Origin: Trichuris trichiura
Lineage: Eukaryota > Nematoda > Enoplea > Trichinellida > Trichuridae
Reading direction: 5' to 3'
Assembly (NCBI GenBank): GCA_037903355.1
Contig: JBAJFE010000026.1
Coordinates: 6,882,001 to 6,946,000, forward strand
Length of the DNA stretch: 64,000 nucleotides
Shown here: positions 1 through 10,523 of the stretch, one piece after another
How the letters are laid out: the number at the start of each line of letters is the position of its first letter
Numbering within the stretch: the stretch's first letter is position 1
Program-made: the position numbers and the translations under genes
The notes under the pieces: generated by a model
What the model saw: the letters and a program-made list of their open reading frames with translations, nothing else
Database searches by the model: none
What the model was told of the DNA's origin: nothing

Positions 1-15
1 TTGTCCTTCTTTCAG

Positions 16-3000
16 TTGGACGTCGCTCGGTTGGAGCCGGAATTGACCTCATCAACCGTAATGTCTTTTCTAACGCTAATTCTGTCTACTTACCGCGATT
101 CCAAGTCGCTTACCTACCGGAATCCCGAAATGTGTTCGGTAACATAATGAAGCAGCATCTAGACAATTTGGCAAAGTTCTGTTTTTTGCCTTCAGGTTTT
201 CAACAGTCATGTTCGCTTCCTCTTGCTATGCAACGAAATGGCTCACTTTGAAAGCGGGTTAACTTTGTTATTTAATGGTTTGTTCGCTTTTGTTGCTCTT
301 GCAGCTTCGCGTTGACTATACGCAATTCTTTTCCCTGCAATCCACTTAGGCGTAAGACATAACGTTCAAATTTCTTTTCATTTCCCAGCTTTCCCTTGCC
401 CAAACCTACGTCAAAATGTTAGCTTTGCGCTTAGGCTAATGCTTAGGTAACGACGGGAAAACGTTTTAGCGGTATTTTTTGCCAGAAACGAACCTGCATT
501 TTCAGCTTACAGCATGACTAGTGACTGTTTAACGGAAAAATTCAAATTTTTTTGCGCAACAAGTTCCGTCGCTTTTTCCTACCGTATTTTTAGAGTATTT
601 TGCCGATTGCTCACAATTGCTCAAGGAAACAGTGTCTGATCTCAATAGTACGCCAAAAATTGACATGTTACGATTCGAAGTGGTAAGTTGTGGACGTCTT
701 AAACGCCAGCCGAACTATCTCGCTTGCTGAATCCATTTAAGGTATGCAATTGTTTGGATTGTTTGAACGATTGCACGCCTTCGTCTGATGGAATCGCCAT
801 CGCGCTCACCTTGTATTACATCTGCCTTCATCGCAAGGTGGACTTGTGGAAAGCCGCTATGGAAAAGGAAGGCGTTGTTCCGACCGTCGAAGGTTTGATG
901 ACGTCACGTCTGTTCGAGTTTTGTTTGTTTATGTTTGCTTTTTTTCAGAATTGGACGCAACAGTGGACAAGGCGTACTCATTCGCGGCTGTCCGCATAAT
1001 GATGCGACGCGACATAGATCCACGGCAATGGTGCACCTTGCTTGAACAGTACTATTTGATTGTTCGTTGTTTATCCAATTTTTTCATCGGTATCGATCTC
1101 CACTCTATTAATCGTCTTTCTCAGTATTTCTTATGTTCTATTGTTCGCAGAAACTAAGTGCGACATTGTTGAAAATACTTTGCTGTTACTGCTCATTGCC
1201 GGTTTGAGCTACTTCAATTCAACTTATTTGGACGAACGCGCAAAGAAAGTAATGGACGACTACGCAACGGAAATCAAATGGAACACTGTTGTTCCTACGC
1301 TAGAAATAATCAACTGCTTTATTTCGGTAATGAGGCGCTCTGCTTAGCGCGAGCTAGTTTTTTTAAAAATATGATTGTCCTTCGTCCTTTTAATTCATCT
1401 TTTTTTAGTTCATTGCAAGTGCCAAACGTAAGCAAAAGGTTTTCTTTATTCGGGTGGTCGTCCAACTTCGTTGGACCGAATTTGTCCGTTCATCCTTGGA
1501 AACGTTGGATAGCAGCATGCCAGTGATTGCCAGAGCGTTGGAGCTTTTGTTTAGTTGTATTTTTTGCAATGATGCGCAGGTAGGATTAGCTTTTTCAGAT
1601 ACGGTCTTACGTCTTACTTCGAGCGTAATTTTTTTGCAGCCTCATTCGAGCAGCTTAGTAGACTTGCTTGACTTGTTCAAGCTAGTACCCAAAGCGACCA
1701 TAGTTGGCGAAAATCGCCAGCAATTGCTTCTCTACTTTTCCAGAAGAGCAACGTGTTGCCATCTTTGCCGTGAAGAAAGTGCCCCCCAAAATGCGGCTTT
1801 CAGGTGTGTATATTTCAAGGATAATATTCTTTCGTTACAGCGTTGTGCAGAAAATACGTGAAAGTAAATATTAATATATATGTATACAAAATCGCTGGTT
1901 TTCCCTCACTTGTTTGGTCCATAAATGCTAAAAAGGTAATGTAACATTTTTGCAGAGCTCTGAAACACCTTATGTGCTTTGACGGCGTTGGCGGCCAGCA
2001 TACTTGCGCGGAAGTGTGTACGGACTCGCAGAGAGCATTGCTGGATGTCATTCTAGAAATTTTTAAACACCGCAGCAGAGATTCGCCAGCCAAGAAGTTG
2101 ATAGATGCTCAGTGGACACCATTGCTGGAAGACATATGCGCCTGCATTAATCTTGCCGGTATGCGCTTTTTATTTATTGCTTAGCTTTTAAAAGTTGCGA
2201 GTTACTGTTTGGTTGTTTTCAAAAACGCTTTAGCTCACTGCGTTTATTTTTGCAGAAAATCGATTTGTGCACATCAATCGCGGCAAACTTCTTTTCAATA
2301 GCGTCGTCTCCTATCTAGTTGACGGAGAGGGAAATAAAGGTATTTGTAGCAGCAAGTATCTTTAATGTTTTTCGTTTGACGAGTGCAATTTTTAGCTTTC
2401 TTAATTGACGCCACCATTCAGTGGATGAAAACATCGCCCGCCAATGCTTACTTGATCTATGTACTGAATTCGCTGTCGGAAAATTTATCCTCGAAACCCG
2501 ATGTTTGCCTGTCGTTGGCGGAAGAATGCTTAAAGGCATATTTTGCCAGTAAGTATTATTTGCATTGTTTGTTAAGCGAATAAATTATGCAATGTCACTT
2601 TCAGATTTAATTTCCGCAAGTTGGAGTGACGTCGTTGCCAACTTTTCTTTAACAAACGAAACATCGAATGACCTTCCCGCGAAATGTCGTCAAAAGTGTT
2701 TGTATTGGGTTCTGTACTCTCATTTGCTGAGCCGTTTATACAGCGACGACAGCGATACGGACACTGCCGATTTGGCACTGCAATGCGTATCCGTCTGCAA
2801 TGAACTAATAGACAAGTAAGTATTTTAAGTGGCAGACTTTATTTGGCGTTATCATTTGTGTTTTGTGTTTACTTTTTAGACAAGCTGACGAACTGCTTTG
2901 CGTTATGTATTTGTTGCTATTGGTCAATACATTGTCAGCGATGGTCGAACGATGTTGCACATTAACTGTCGGCGTTTTCAAGCAGTTATGCACTTGTCTT

Positions 3001-3420
3001 AGCGCGCTTCGACCTGAATATCAGTGCAAAGGTCTAATAGCCAGCGTTAGTTTATGGAAAAAACCAACGCGTCCAACCAGGCACATTTAAACCAATCGCT
3101 TGTGCCGAAATTGACTTAATTTGCATATCTACAGGTTTCTCTTATTGTGCGGCATTTTGGAAGTTTTCATTGTAACGCGACTGCAAAGCGACTTGTCGTT
3201 GCAAGATGTTTATGCCGAAGAAGATAAAGATGCAATATCGATGCAGACCCTTAAGGAGACGGCCATATTTGAAGCATACACAAATACTATCGACTTGGCA
3301 GCTGAAATGATGACTCATTTTCAAGAGAGTGGCGGAATGATCAATTTACACACGTTTGTTTCCAAGGTTGCATTGGCACTGTACAGCGAACGTTGCATCA
3401 ATGATCGTTGCATCGCTTAA
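16..3420 (+). CDS. 3' part of a large multi-exon gene, unidentified helical protein (5'-truncated by window edge)
   Basis: The window opens just inside an intron: a TTTCAG acceptor ends at about 15 and an open exon runs to about 137. More exons follow, joined by GT-AG introns: about 591-681, 744-889, 950-1065, 1151-1329, 1410-1578, 1640-1800, 1956-2159, 2256-2340, 2397-2549, 2605-2817, 2880-3020 and 3136-3420, with TAA at the end. The product (about 600 residues visible) is rich in leucine and long amphipathic helices. It has no signal peptide or recognisable catalytic motif, and looks like a HEAT/ARM-type or large scaffold protein. A very tentative idea is the C-terminal part of an EPG5-like autophagy tether, but I could not confirm any diagnostic segment. 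Exon edges are estimates by eye. Coding in one continuous spliced frame across a dozen exons makes a real gene likely. Confidence 0.6.
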
Positions 3421-3666
3421 ATTTTTTATCTCTTCTTAATCGCATATTTTTCCTTATTCGTCATAGTCTGTTTTATGCCGCGTCAATAGAGTAGTTTTAG
3501 TTTATCGTTTTTCCGTTGATCATCAGCTAGTCATCTCTCGTTTTTCCTTTCGATAAGTTTTAACCATTTTTGGCCTGTCATTTTAAGTAAATTGGACGTG
3601 GCTTTAGAGGAGATTGATTAACAGACGATTGCTGGTTGGAAAAGTTGTATATATATAAACCTTAAA

Positions 3667-3672
3667 AATAAA
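3667..3672 (+). terminator. Poly(A) signal AATAAA
   Basis: A canonical AATAAA lies about 250 bp downstream of the stop codon at 3420, in an A-rich run. It is the likely 3' end signal of the upstream plus-strand gene. Confidence 0.45.
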
Positions 3673-3780
3673 AACAAAATAAAAAAGCAAACGCTGACGA
3701 ACCGCGAATAAGCGATGCTGTGTTATTCAACCTCCATTGTATGTATCTGCGTGAGATTTGTCCATACGTTCGGTCATTAA

Positions 3781-4122
3781 TCGAAATTGCGGGCCTTTTT
3801 CCCTATCGCCCCCCAAACATACAGCAATCCGCAGAAGTAAACAAATAAAAGTAGGTACATTAAGTCATCAGCAAACAAGATGATCTATAGTAGTTACGTC
3901 AGCTGCGGACAGAGAAATCTTTTGAATATTCCTATATTGGGCGTTTTAGGAACGTAACAAGCGCACCGCGTTGTGAAAAAAGTTGTTGTTTAAAAATTTC
4001 GCAGCTGACGTGAATACTTCAGCTCGTACTGTTTGTTGATGGCTTAATGTACCTACTTTCCGTTGTTTACTCCTGCGAATTACTGTATGTTTGGGGGCAA
4101 TAGGAAAAAGGATTCCAAATCG
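3781..4122. repeat. Long foldback (inverted-repeat) element
   Basis: The left arm (about 3781-3907) and right arm (about 4000-4122) are near-perfect reverse complements. The left arm contains CCCCAAACATACAG, then GTAGGTACATTAAG and ACGTCAGCTGCG. The right arm contains the same three blocks, inverted, in mirrored order and at matching spacing. The spacer is about 90 bp. No transposase frame is present. It looks like a MITE or foldback element in the 3'-to-3' spacer between the first gene and RAD21. Exact ends and target-site duplication could not be fixed by eye. Confidence 0.75.
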
Positions 4123-5289
4123 CTTGTTTTTGTGCTGAAACCGCAGAGTATTTAAATTTAGCTGACCCAAGTTTAAATCCAAAATTGGCTTATAATGCTC
4201 CGAATACGTGTACGTAACTTAAGCTTCCTTAAGCCAGTAAAGCAACCATATTATACGATGAAACTACAAGTCTACGTTTCAAGAAAAAAATTGGGTTGCC
4301 TGCTGAAATAACTAACATCATTTTTTATGCAAACATGGCAACTACCCTTGCAGGTCAGCACCTCTAAGAAGTTGTAGTTTTCAAGAAAACCCGCCACAAC
4401 TGTTCTTCCCAATTATACCGGAGAATTGTGGTTGAAAATAAGGCTGCAACTGCGCTCCACAACTAAGTCGAGAAATCGAATTTCAGCTCTTCTTCGTTAT
4501 CCGCTCACCTGCCATACTGTAACTTGGGAAAAGCAGGTTCTCTTTTGGTTAGCATGCCGCTTCTCCCTAAACATTGGCTTAAAGAGTCTATTTGCAATGA
4601 ACGGTTCGTAAATGCTTAGCCGTTAAAACAATAGGACCGTCTTATTTAACAATTCAATGTGTGCCTTCTTTTCTGCGAGAAAATAATACCACCGTTTTTT
4701 GCAACTCAAAATTGCCAACATTAAATTAGTTTGTTCCTTTACTTCGTTGAGTTTCTGCTGTACTTGTACACCTCAACGGAGGTGCAGTGTTCATGCGTAG
4801 AAGTTATCCGCGCTTCAAAAAACACATTGGTCTTATTCTTATCGTTGCTAACATAAAATATTTCGAGCAAACAGTGAGAAGTCAACAAAGCATTCGTGTA
4901 GCTACAGCTCAATGCTTTTTTGCGCCGGCTTCATTCGTCCGCGTCTTCAGCTCTCCTTTTCTCCATTATAATAAAATATATTCGAACAGATTCAAGGATT
5001 ATGGTCGCACGTAACGAACTTTAAAAAAAGTAATCTAACGAAAAAGGACGACGCGTAAAAATTGAGAAAGTTGCCTTTATTCGCCGAGGCGCAACAAGTT
5101 AGTCCAAAATATGTTCTACTTCGAGTAACCCCAACTGAGAGTACATTAAAGGTAATTATTTCCCGCGAGCGCATACAGAAAACGGGTTGGAGAAAAAAAT
5201 ATGGACTACACAACTGCTATTGCAAAAAATAATATTGCCGGGTAAGGATTTACGGACGATGTTGGTGGGCCAGCAAATTTCAAACATTT

Positions 5290-8236
5290 TTAAGCCTCTT
5301 CGCTTCGGTTAACCGTAATGTGGATGTCCGAATAGGGTTCCATCTGTTTCACGCCTACTGCATTCCACTTGACCAATTCGAGCAGATTGTAGAACTTCTG
5401 AGCGGCAGACTTTTTGTCGTTGCCTTTCGTAACAGCCTGTTTTTTCAAGGAAAAAAGTAAAATGAAATTTTCACTTAGCAAAAGGTCGGATCGCCAATAA
5501 CGCTCTTACTTTAAAAGTGACCTCTCCTTGAATCTTTGTCTTATTGGCTATTTGATTCAAAAGCTGCTGACTTTTCTTGGTCCAACGATAGCTACGCTCG
5601 CCAATTTCCGATGAAGCTTCGGATGTTAACGAACGAGAAAACTGAAGAAGGTTAAAATTGACGAAAAAGGCACATGGCAATAAGCTGAGCAAGCAAATAT
5701 GCTAGAACGTACTGTACTTCTTTTGGCGGAAGGTTTTTTTGATCTACGAGGCTGTTGAGTGCCCTCCGCCGAGTCTGCTTCAATGGGCATTTGTACTGAG
5801 CCCACATCCGATAAGGCATTCACTTCGGACGCTGCGTCTGTAGCCAAATCCAATTCTTGTATAGGGGGCAACGCGGCCGTTGCATTTGCATCCATCATGG
5901 AAAAGCCCATTGATTCTTCGTACATACGACCCAACTCGATATCCGAACCAGTTTCGTCGTGCAGCAATTGGGCCTTCGTCTTCTTGGGCATATTTCCTAT
6001 TGTTCTCGCGTAACGCTATACAAACCGTTGAAAACGTACAAAAACTAAAGCAACAGGATTTACCCCGTTCAATGTACTGCTACGGTACAACAAACTGGAA
6101 TTATTCCACAACTTGTCCATTGACCCGGTCTCGCGCATCTTTAGCAAACTACGCGTGTAAGGCGCAATCTCAAGACGAGTGATAGTGTCTTTATCGTAGC
6201 TCAGTTGAGCCTTGAAGTCGTCCCCAGATATGCACTTTATGGTATCGACCAACAGCCGACGTTTCCTTTTACCGCGATGACGCTCGGCGGCTAAATAATT
6301 CAAATTTTAAAATCAGCAAAAAAGTTACTATTACAGTTCGCTTTATCGTGACGCAGTACCTGCCTATACTTAAATAATACTGTATTGAGCGAGTAAAAAA
6401 CTGTGGGGTTATTGAAATATTTTCGTGATCGTTGAGACAGTGGTCCCAATTAACATATTTGTGCTTGTTGCGCTTACTGCAAGCAAAACTTACTTTTATT
6501 GAAAGTAGCGTCCACGGGTTCGAGTATAAACGCCTTTTCGTCGTGAAGGAATAGCGTGGTCACTTGCTGTGGTGAGAGGCCAACATTGGAAGCCGCCTTG
6601 TCAATAGTAGTTTGCTGCTGCTGCTGTTGGTCAACCGACTCTTGAGTCATTTCGGCTGGCTTTTCAGTCTCTGCATGCGCGCATATTTGGAAAATAAAAC
6701 AAATTCGTCATAGCATTTACGCCTACCTTTCGCAGCCGCTGGAGGCGCGGATGTTTCAAATGGCTCCGCACCAAAGAAATGCAAGCCGCTGTCAAAGCCA
6801 ACGTCGCTAAGTTGACCGCCGAAACCGTCATCCAATATTGGAGCATTCATGTCTATTCCACCTATGTTAAGACCATTGTCGCTGTCCTTCAGCATAAGCC
6901 CGCTGGTAGTAGCAAAGTCAAAACCGCTGCTTAAGCCTTCGCGTGCAAGCTCCAAGCTTTCCAAAGCAGATGATTCACCTGAAAATCAAATATGTAAAAC
7001 CCAAAACCTGCACATCACAAAGGCATTACGAACCACGTCGCACGTGTGCAGACTTAAAAGACATTATCCTAGTTTTTTGACAACCCTGTCGCGAAAACCC
7101 ACTGAATTACCGCTCAAAAATTCGAAATATTGCTTAGCAGGTTAGATTCAGGCTTACTGTAAAAACTCAAACAGTTATTGATTTTCAGGTGACCTTAACA
7201 AGCTTTTCTCGTCGTCACTCAAATTCAGCAATAAAGCATAGTGCCTTTAACATGACGAGACTTTTCTTTGTCTTTTCCAAGTTTGCTTGCGAGCTATATA
7301 TTATAAATTACCCTCTTCAGTTTTTTCTGTATGCAGGCGTAAGTCTCAGCGAAATTTGGCAAAGTAAAACCCACGACTTTCAAAATAGAAAAAAAACTGT
7401 TCTCTTTCAAAATATTAAGGACTGAGAGTGAATAACCAAAGGAAGCTTACTAGGGCAAGCATAGAGGTTTTAACGCTGCTCAGCTCGGGAAGAGATTACA
7501 GAATGGACGACACTGTTAGGTTTATAGATTTTTAGAATAAGTTTTACAAAGGGCGCACTATAGCTCGCGTGGGATACACGCTTGTAATAGGCAAATTACC
7601 AAAATCATCTTCAACTTCAATCGACGAATGCGGTAATTCTTCCTTCAACGTTATCTGCTCGTATCTGCCTTGAACTGCCGCCAAATCTTCCGGTATACTA
7701 CCCATTCTGAGAGAAGCTTTTTTAAAAACACCAAAAGGAGAAGTACCGCGAAAGCAAACCCAAAATCCGGAAGTGCACTGTCCAAGTCGCGGAAAACCTC
7801 TGGCAACGTAATACCAACTGGTTCGGCCTCCGGAACTTCTTCTTCCAAATCGATCATGCGTATATTGGGACGAAAAGCCATTTTAATTTTTAAAAATGCC
7901 TCGTTGCAATCCGCCAGCAGGTATTTGGTCTTGCGAGAATGTATACGCACAATACCCAGCAAAAGGTGGCCTGTTGTGCGCAAAGCCATGTTTACCTGCA
8001 ATGGAAATACGATTGCAACGCGGATGTCACGTCAAAAGTAGTTTGTAATCGGCTAAGCGCAAAAGACATTCGCCGAATCGGCCGCTACGAACCTTTGGGT
8101 CAAGAATGCTCTCAATTGCACTGTCAATGTTCGTTTCGTAAACTTGCGCTTTCGTCAGTTTCTTTTCCCAGTGAGCTGCCAGCCAAATTTTGGCCAGCGG
8201 CCCTTTCTTTGCCAATACGTATTGCGTAAAAAACAT
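5290..8236 (-). CDS. RAD21: RAD21/SCC1 cohesin subunit (alpha-kleisin)
   Basis: This kleisin closes the SMC1-SMC3 ring in sister-chromatid cohesion and is cut by separase at anaphase. The start is an ATG at 8234-8236 giving [20 protein letters not shown], the classic Rad21 N-terminal domain that binds SMC3. Exon 1 ends near 8093. Exon 2 starts at 7995 ([20 protein letters not shown]) and ends in an LPDFG stretch. Further exons carry the short EQITLKEE block (about 7660), an acidic linker (about 6979-6720), a six-glutamine tract (about 6615), and the ALEP/RKRR-like block with LWNN (6303-6016). Then come a linker starting [10 protein letters not shown] (5991), a W-T-K-K-S-Q-Q helix (about 5600), and the winged-helix end [14 protein letters not shown]...EPYSDI that binds SMC1. 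A separase-type ELAR-EG site lies at 6935-6952. Introns are mostly short, and inner exon boundaries are approximate. The family assignment is firm. Confidence 0.93.
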
Positions 8237-10133
8237 CGCTCAAAGCTTTCTAAAACAATTCTCCCGAAGAATAACAAACATTACAGTAATACTTGATTTT
8301 CAAGTTGTACTACAGTAACAAATGTCATTGCCAAGTGCAGTCTTTACATCGAATGTTGCACCAATCTATTCGCCTACCAGTCGACAGTTGTACAAGAAGG
8401 CTTATTTTGTAGCTGAAAATCTTTTTAATCGCAACCAGGTAAAATGTGCCCTTTTTAAATTTATAACCGTTGAACTAGACGGCTAGCAACTTTTCCTTCT
8501 GCTCGCCGCATTATGACTTGCACTGTTAGTTAGGCAGACCTTATTTTTGCAATCCACCTTGTTCGCTAAGTGCTCAATCCTTATGGTTTTTCAGAAAGCT
8601 TGCAGGGCCCGTTTCAGTGATTGTAAACGGAATGTTCAACCTTTTAGGAGGATGTGAAACTTTACCAGTCTGTAAAAAAGAGCATAGTTTTGCAAAAAAG
8701 ACTAAGCTAACTCGTCAGACGATTATTTTAAGCGTAAACAACGGTTATGCTTTAATTTTTTCTTACTGGCAAAGGCGCATTGAAAGTTATTGACTTTAGT
8801 GTTGTCACGTTGCTTGTATGTGCATGATTGAGTTTTTTTTACTTAGAAGATTAAGTGATTTTATAAAAATAAGTTTTTTTTAACAACGCATGAAACCCCA
8901 TAATTTAATGCGATGTTCAGTACGTATTTCTCCTTTTTATTTTCATGGTCTATCCATGTTGCCTTTTACTTGTGTAACATCATCGTATTTCTAACGTTGT
9001 TTCCTGCTCTTTACCAATCTTTCCGTAAGTACATCGTGTAAATAGTGCGCAGGTTAGACAAAGTTCAGAACTTCTACTTTCCATTGGTGATAGGAAGCAA
9101 AATTTTATGGCTGTGCAGTAAGCACTTGAGCTTTGCAGCAGTACGTTGCGACTCGTAATAAATGTAAATGAGTAAATATGATTTGCATGCAGTTATAGAT
9201 CATAGAATAATTCTTCGTCGATACAGCTTCTATTGATTATTCGAACTGGACAGAGAAAAAAAGTTTATAAGTTCTTTTTAAAAACTGGAAAATGTTGCAT
9301 CTGCCCTGTTCTCAACTTGTAGTGCCATCATTGCCTGGAAAGATTTCTCCCTCCTTTCCCTCATTTTTCTTTTGAAAGTGATATTCATCTTTGTTGTATA
9401 CGGTAATGAATCGTTTAATGTTAAAGATGAAACATTCAAAATTCATTGTTTTTCTTTTTTGAAACAGTACGAATAGGCTTTCAAGCTGAGGACTTTCTAA
9501 AGAATACGCAAGTTTTCGTTATTATTAATAATGCTCAGGTGCATCAGTTTATTGTCCAAAAGGTCGAAGCTTTCAGACTAGTCTCGATTCGTCGTCAGCG
9601 TATAAACAAAACTAACATTCAGAATTAAAATAAAAATTGCTCCATTATAACGCGAGGTTCTTTCCTGAAAAAGCTCGTCTTATAGGGGACACGTAAAATA
9701 TGGGAAATCACGACTCAAGTCAGTGCACCAGAAAAATTGTTTGCTTGTAAACAACAACAAAGCAGAGTCGTAAATAGGCAGTGTTAAAAGAATGCATATA
9801 CTGTATTTACACGATTCAATTATTTGGCCCATGAAAGCGTGAATCCTCTTGTGTAGGATTTGAATAACATGTTCTTTGTCTTTTACGATAATGCCCTGTT
9901 AATGGAATGATTTTTGCTACAAAACTTTTTGTTTGGAAATTTTAAACGTCATAACGAGATATGTGCATTTCTTTGGAAAGTGTACGAGTTTTAGCTTCCC
10001 TTCTGGACATTAACAAGCGAGCAAACGCTGTCCGGACACCGTCATCCACTTCCGCACCACAGTGTGGACTAACTACCATTTCAGAGTGTTTAAAGAAGCA
10101 ACTTTTTAAAGGATATAGCATAATTAAGGGTCT

Positions 10134-10335
10134 TTTCCATTAGCCGCCCGTGAGTACTGTAAGTAGAAGTAAAATCAAGTACCCTTAGCCCAAGTAACCG
10201 CATGGAGTTTATTTTAGGCTTAGGCGTAAGTCGCTTGCAGTCACGGGAGCCAAGTCGTCTTGATTTTAGGTTTACGCTTGGGACAGAACGTGATTTCAAT
10301 TCCATTTACAATATTCACGGACGTCCAATAGAAAA
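10134..10335. repeat. Near-palindromic MITE-like element
   Basis: The ends, about 10134-10162 and 10303-10335, are inverted copies with roughly 21 of 27 bases matching. As a result both strands translate into related short peptides (Y-x-x-H-G-R-x-x-E-K-T). Inside lie a TTAGGCTTAGGC-like stretch near 10214 and its imperfect inverse on the left. No transposase is present. It looks like a decayed non-autonomous DNA element. Confidence 0.55.
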
Positions 10336-10377
10336 AACAACCGTAAATAGGCTTTTTTTTCGTGGATTCGTTTTGCC

Positions 10378-10523
10378 GCCAACGGTTTGACCCTGTCTCT
10401 GTCATCCTAATCACACCTTCAGGTAGCAGTTTTACTTTGCATCATAAAAGTATAGTGCATATTGACAGTGCTTCAAGTAGACCCTGTAGAGAGAATTTTA
10501 AAATGTAGCGTCAAACCGTTGGC
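10378..10523. repeat. 14-bp perfect inverted repeat with 118-bp spacer
   Basis: GCCAACGGTTTGAC at 10378-10391 is matched by its exact reverse complement GTCAAACCGTTGGC at 10510-10523, with weaker pairing outside. It lies next to the 10134-10335 palindrome and could be terminal repeats of a small element. It is followed at 10536 by GCGTCAAAACG, which recurs with flanking similarity at 33104. Confidence 0.45.

Larger units (their letters stand above)
3421..5289. other. Convergent intergenic spacer
   Basis: This spacer lies between two convergent genes. It holds the 3' UTR and AATAAA of the left gene and the foldback element at 3781-4122. I see nothing else I can support: the short open frames (for example 4787-5014) have no recognisable motif. 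Confidence 0.5.

Noticed and set aside
10202..10390. Short overlapping frames on both strands
   Set aside because: They arise from the palindromic repeat rather than from genes.
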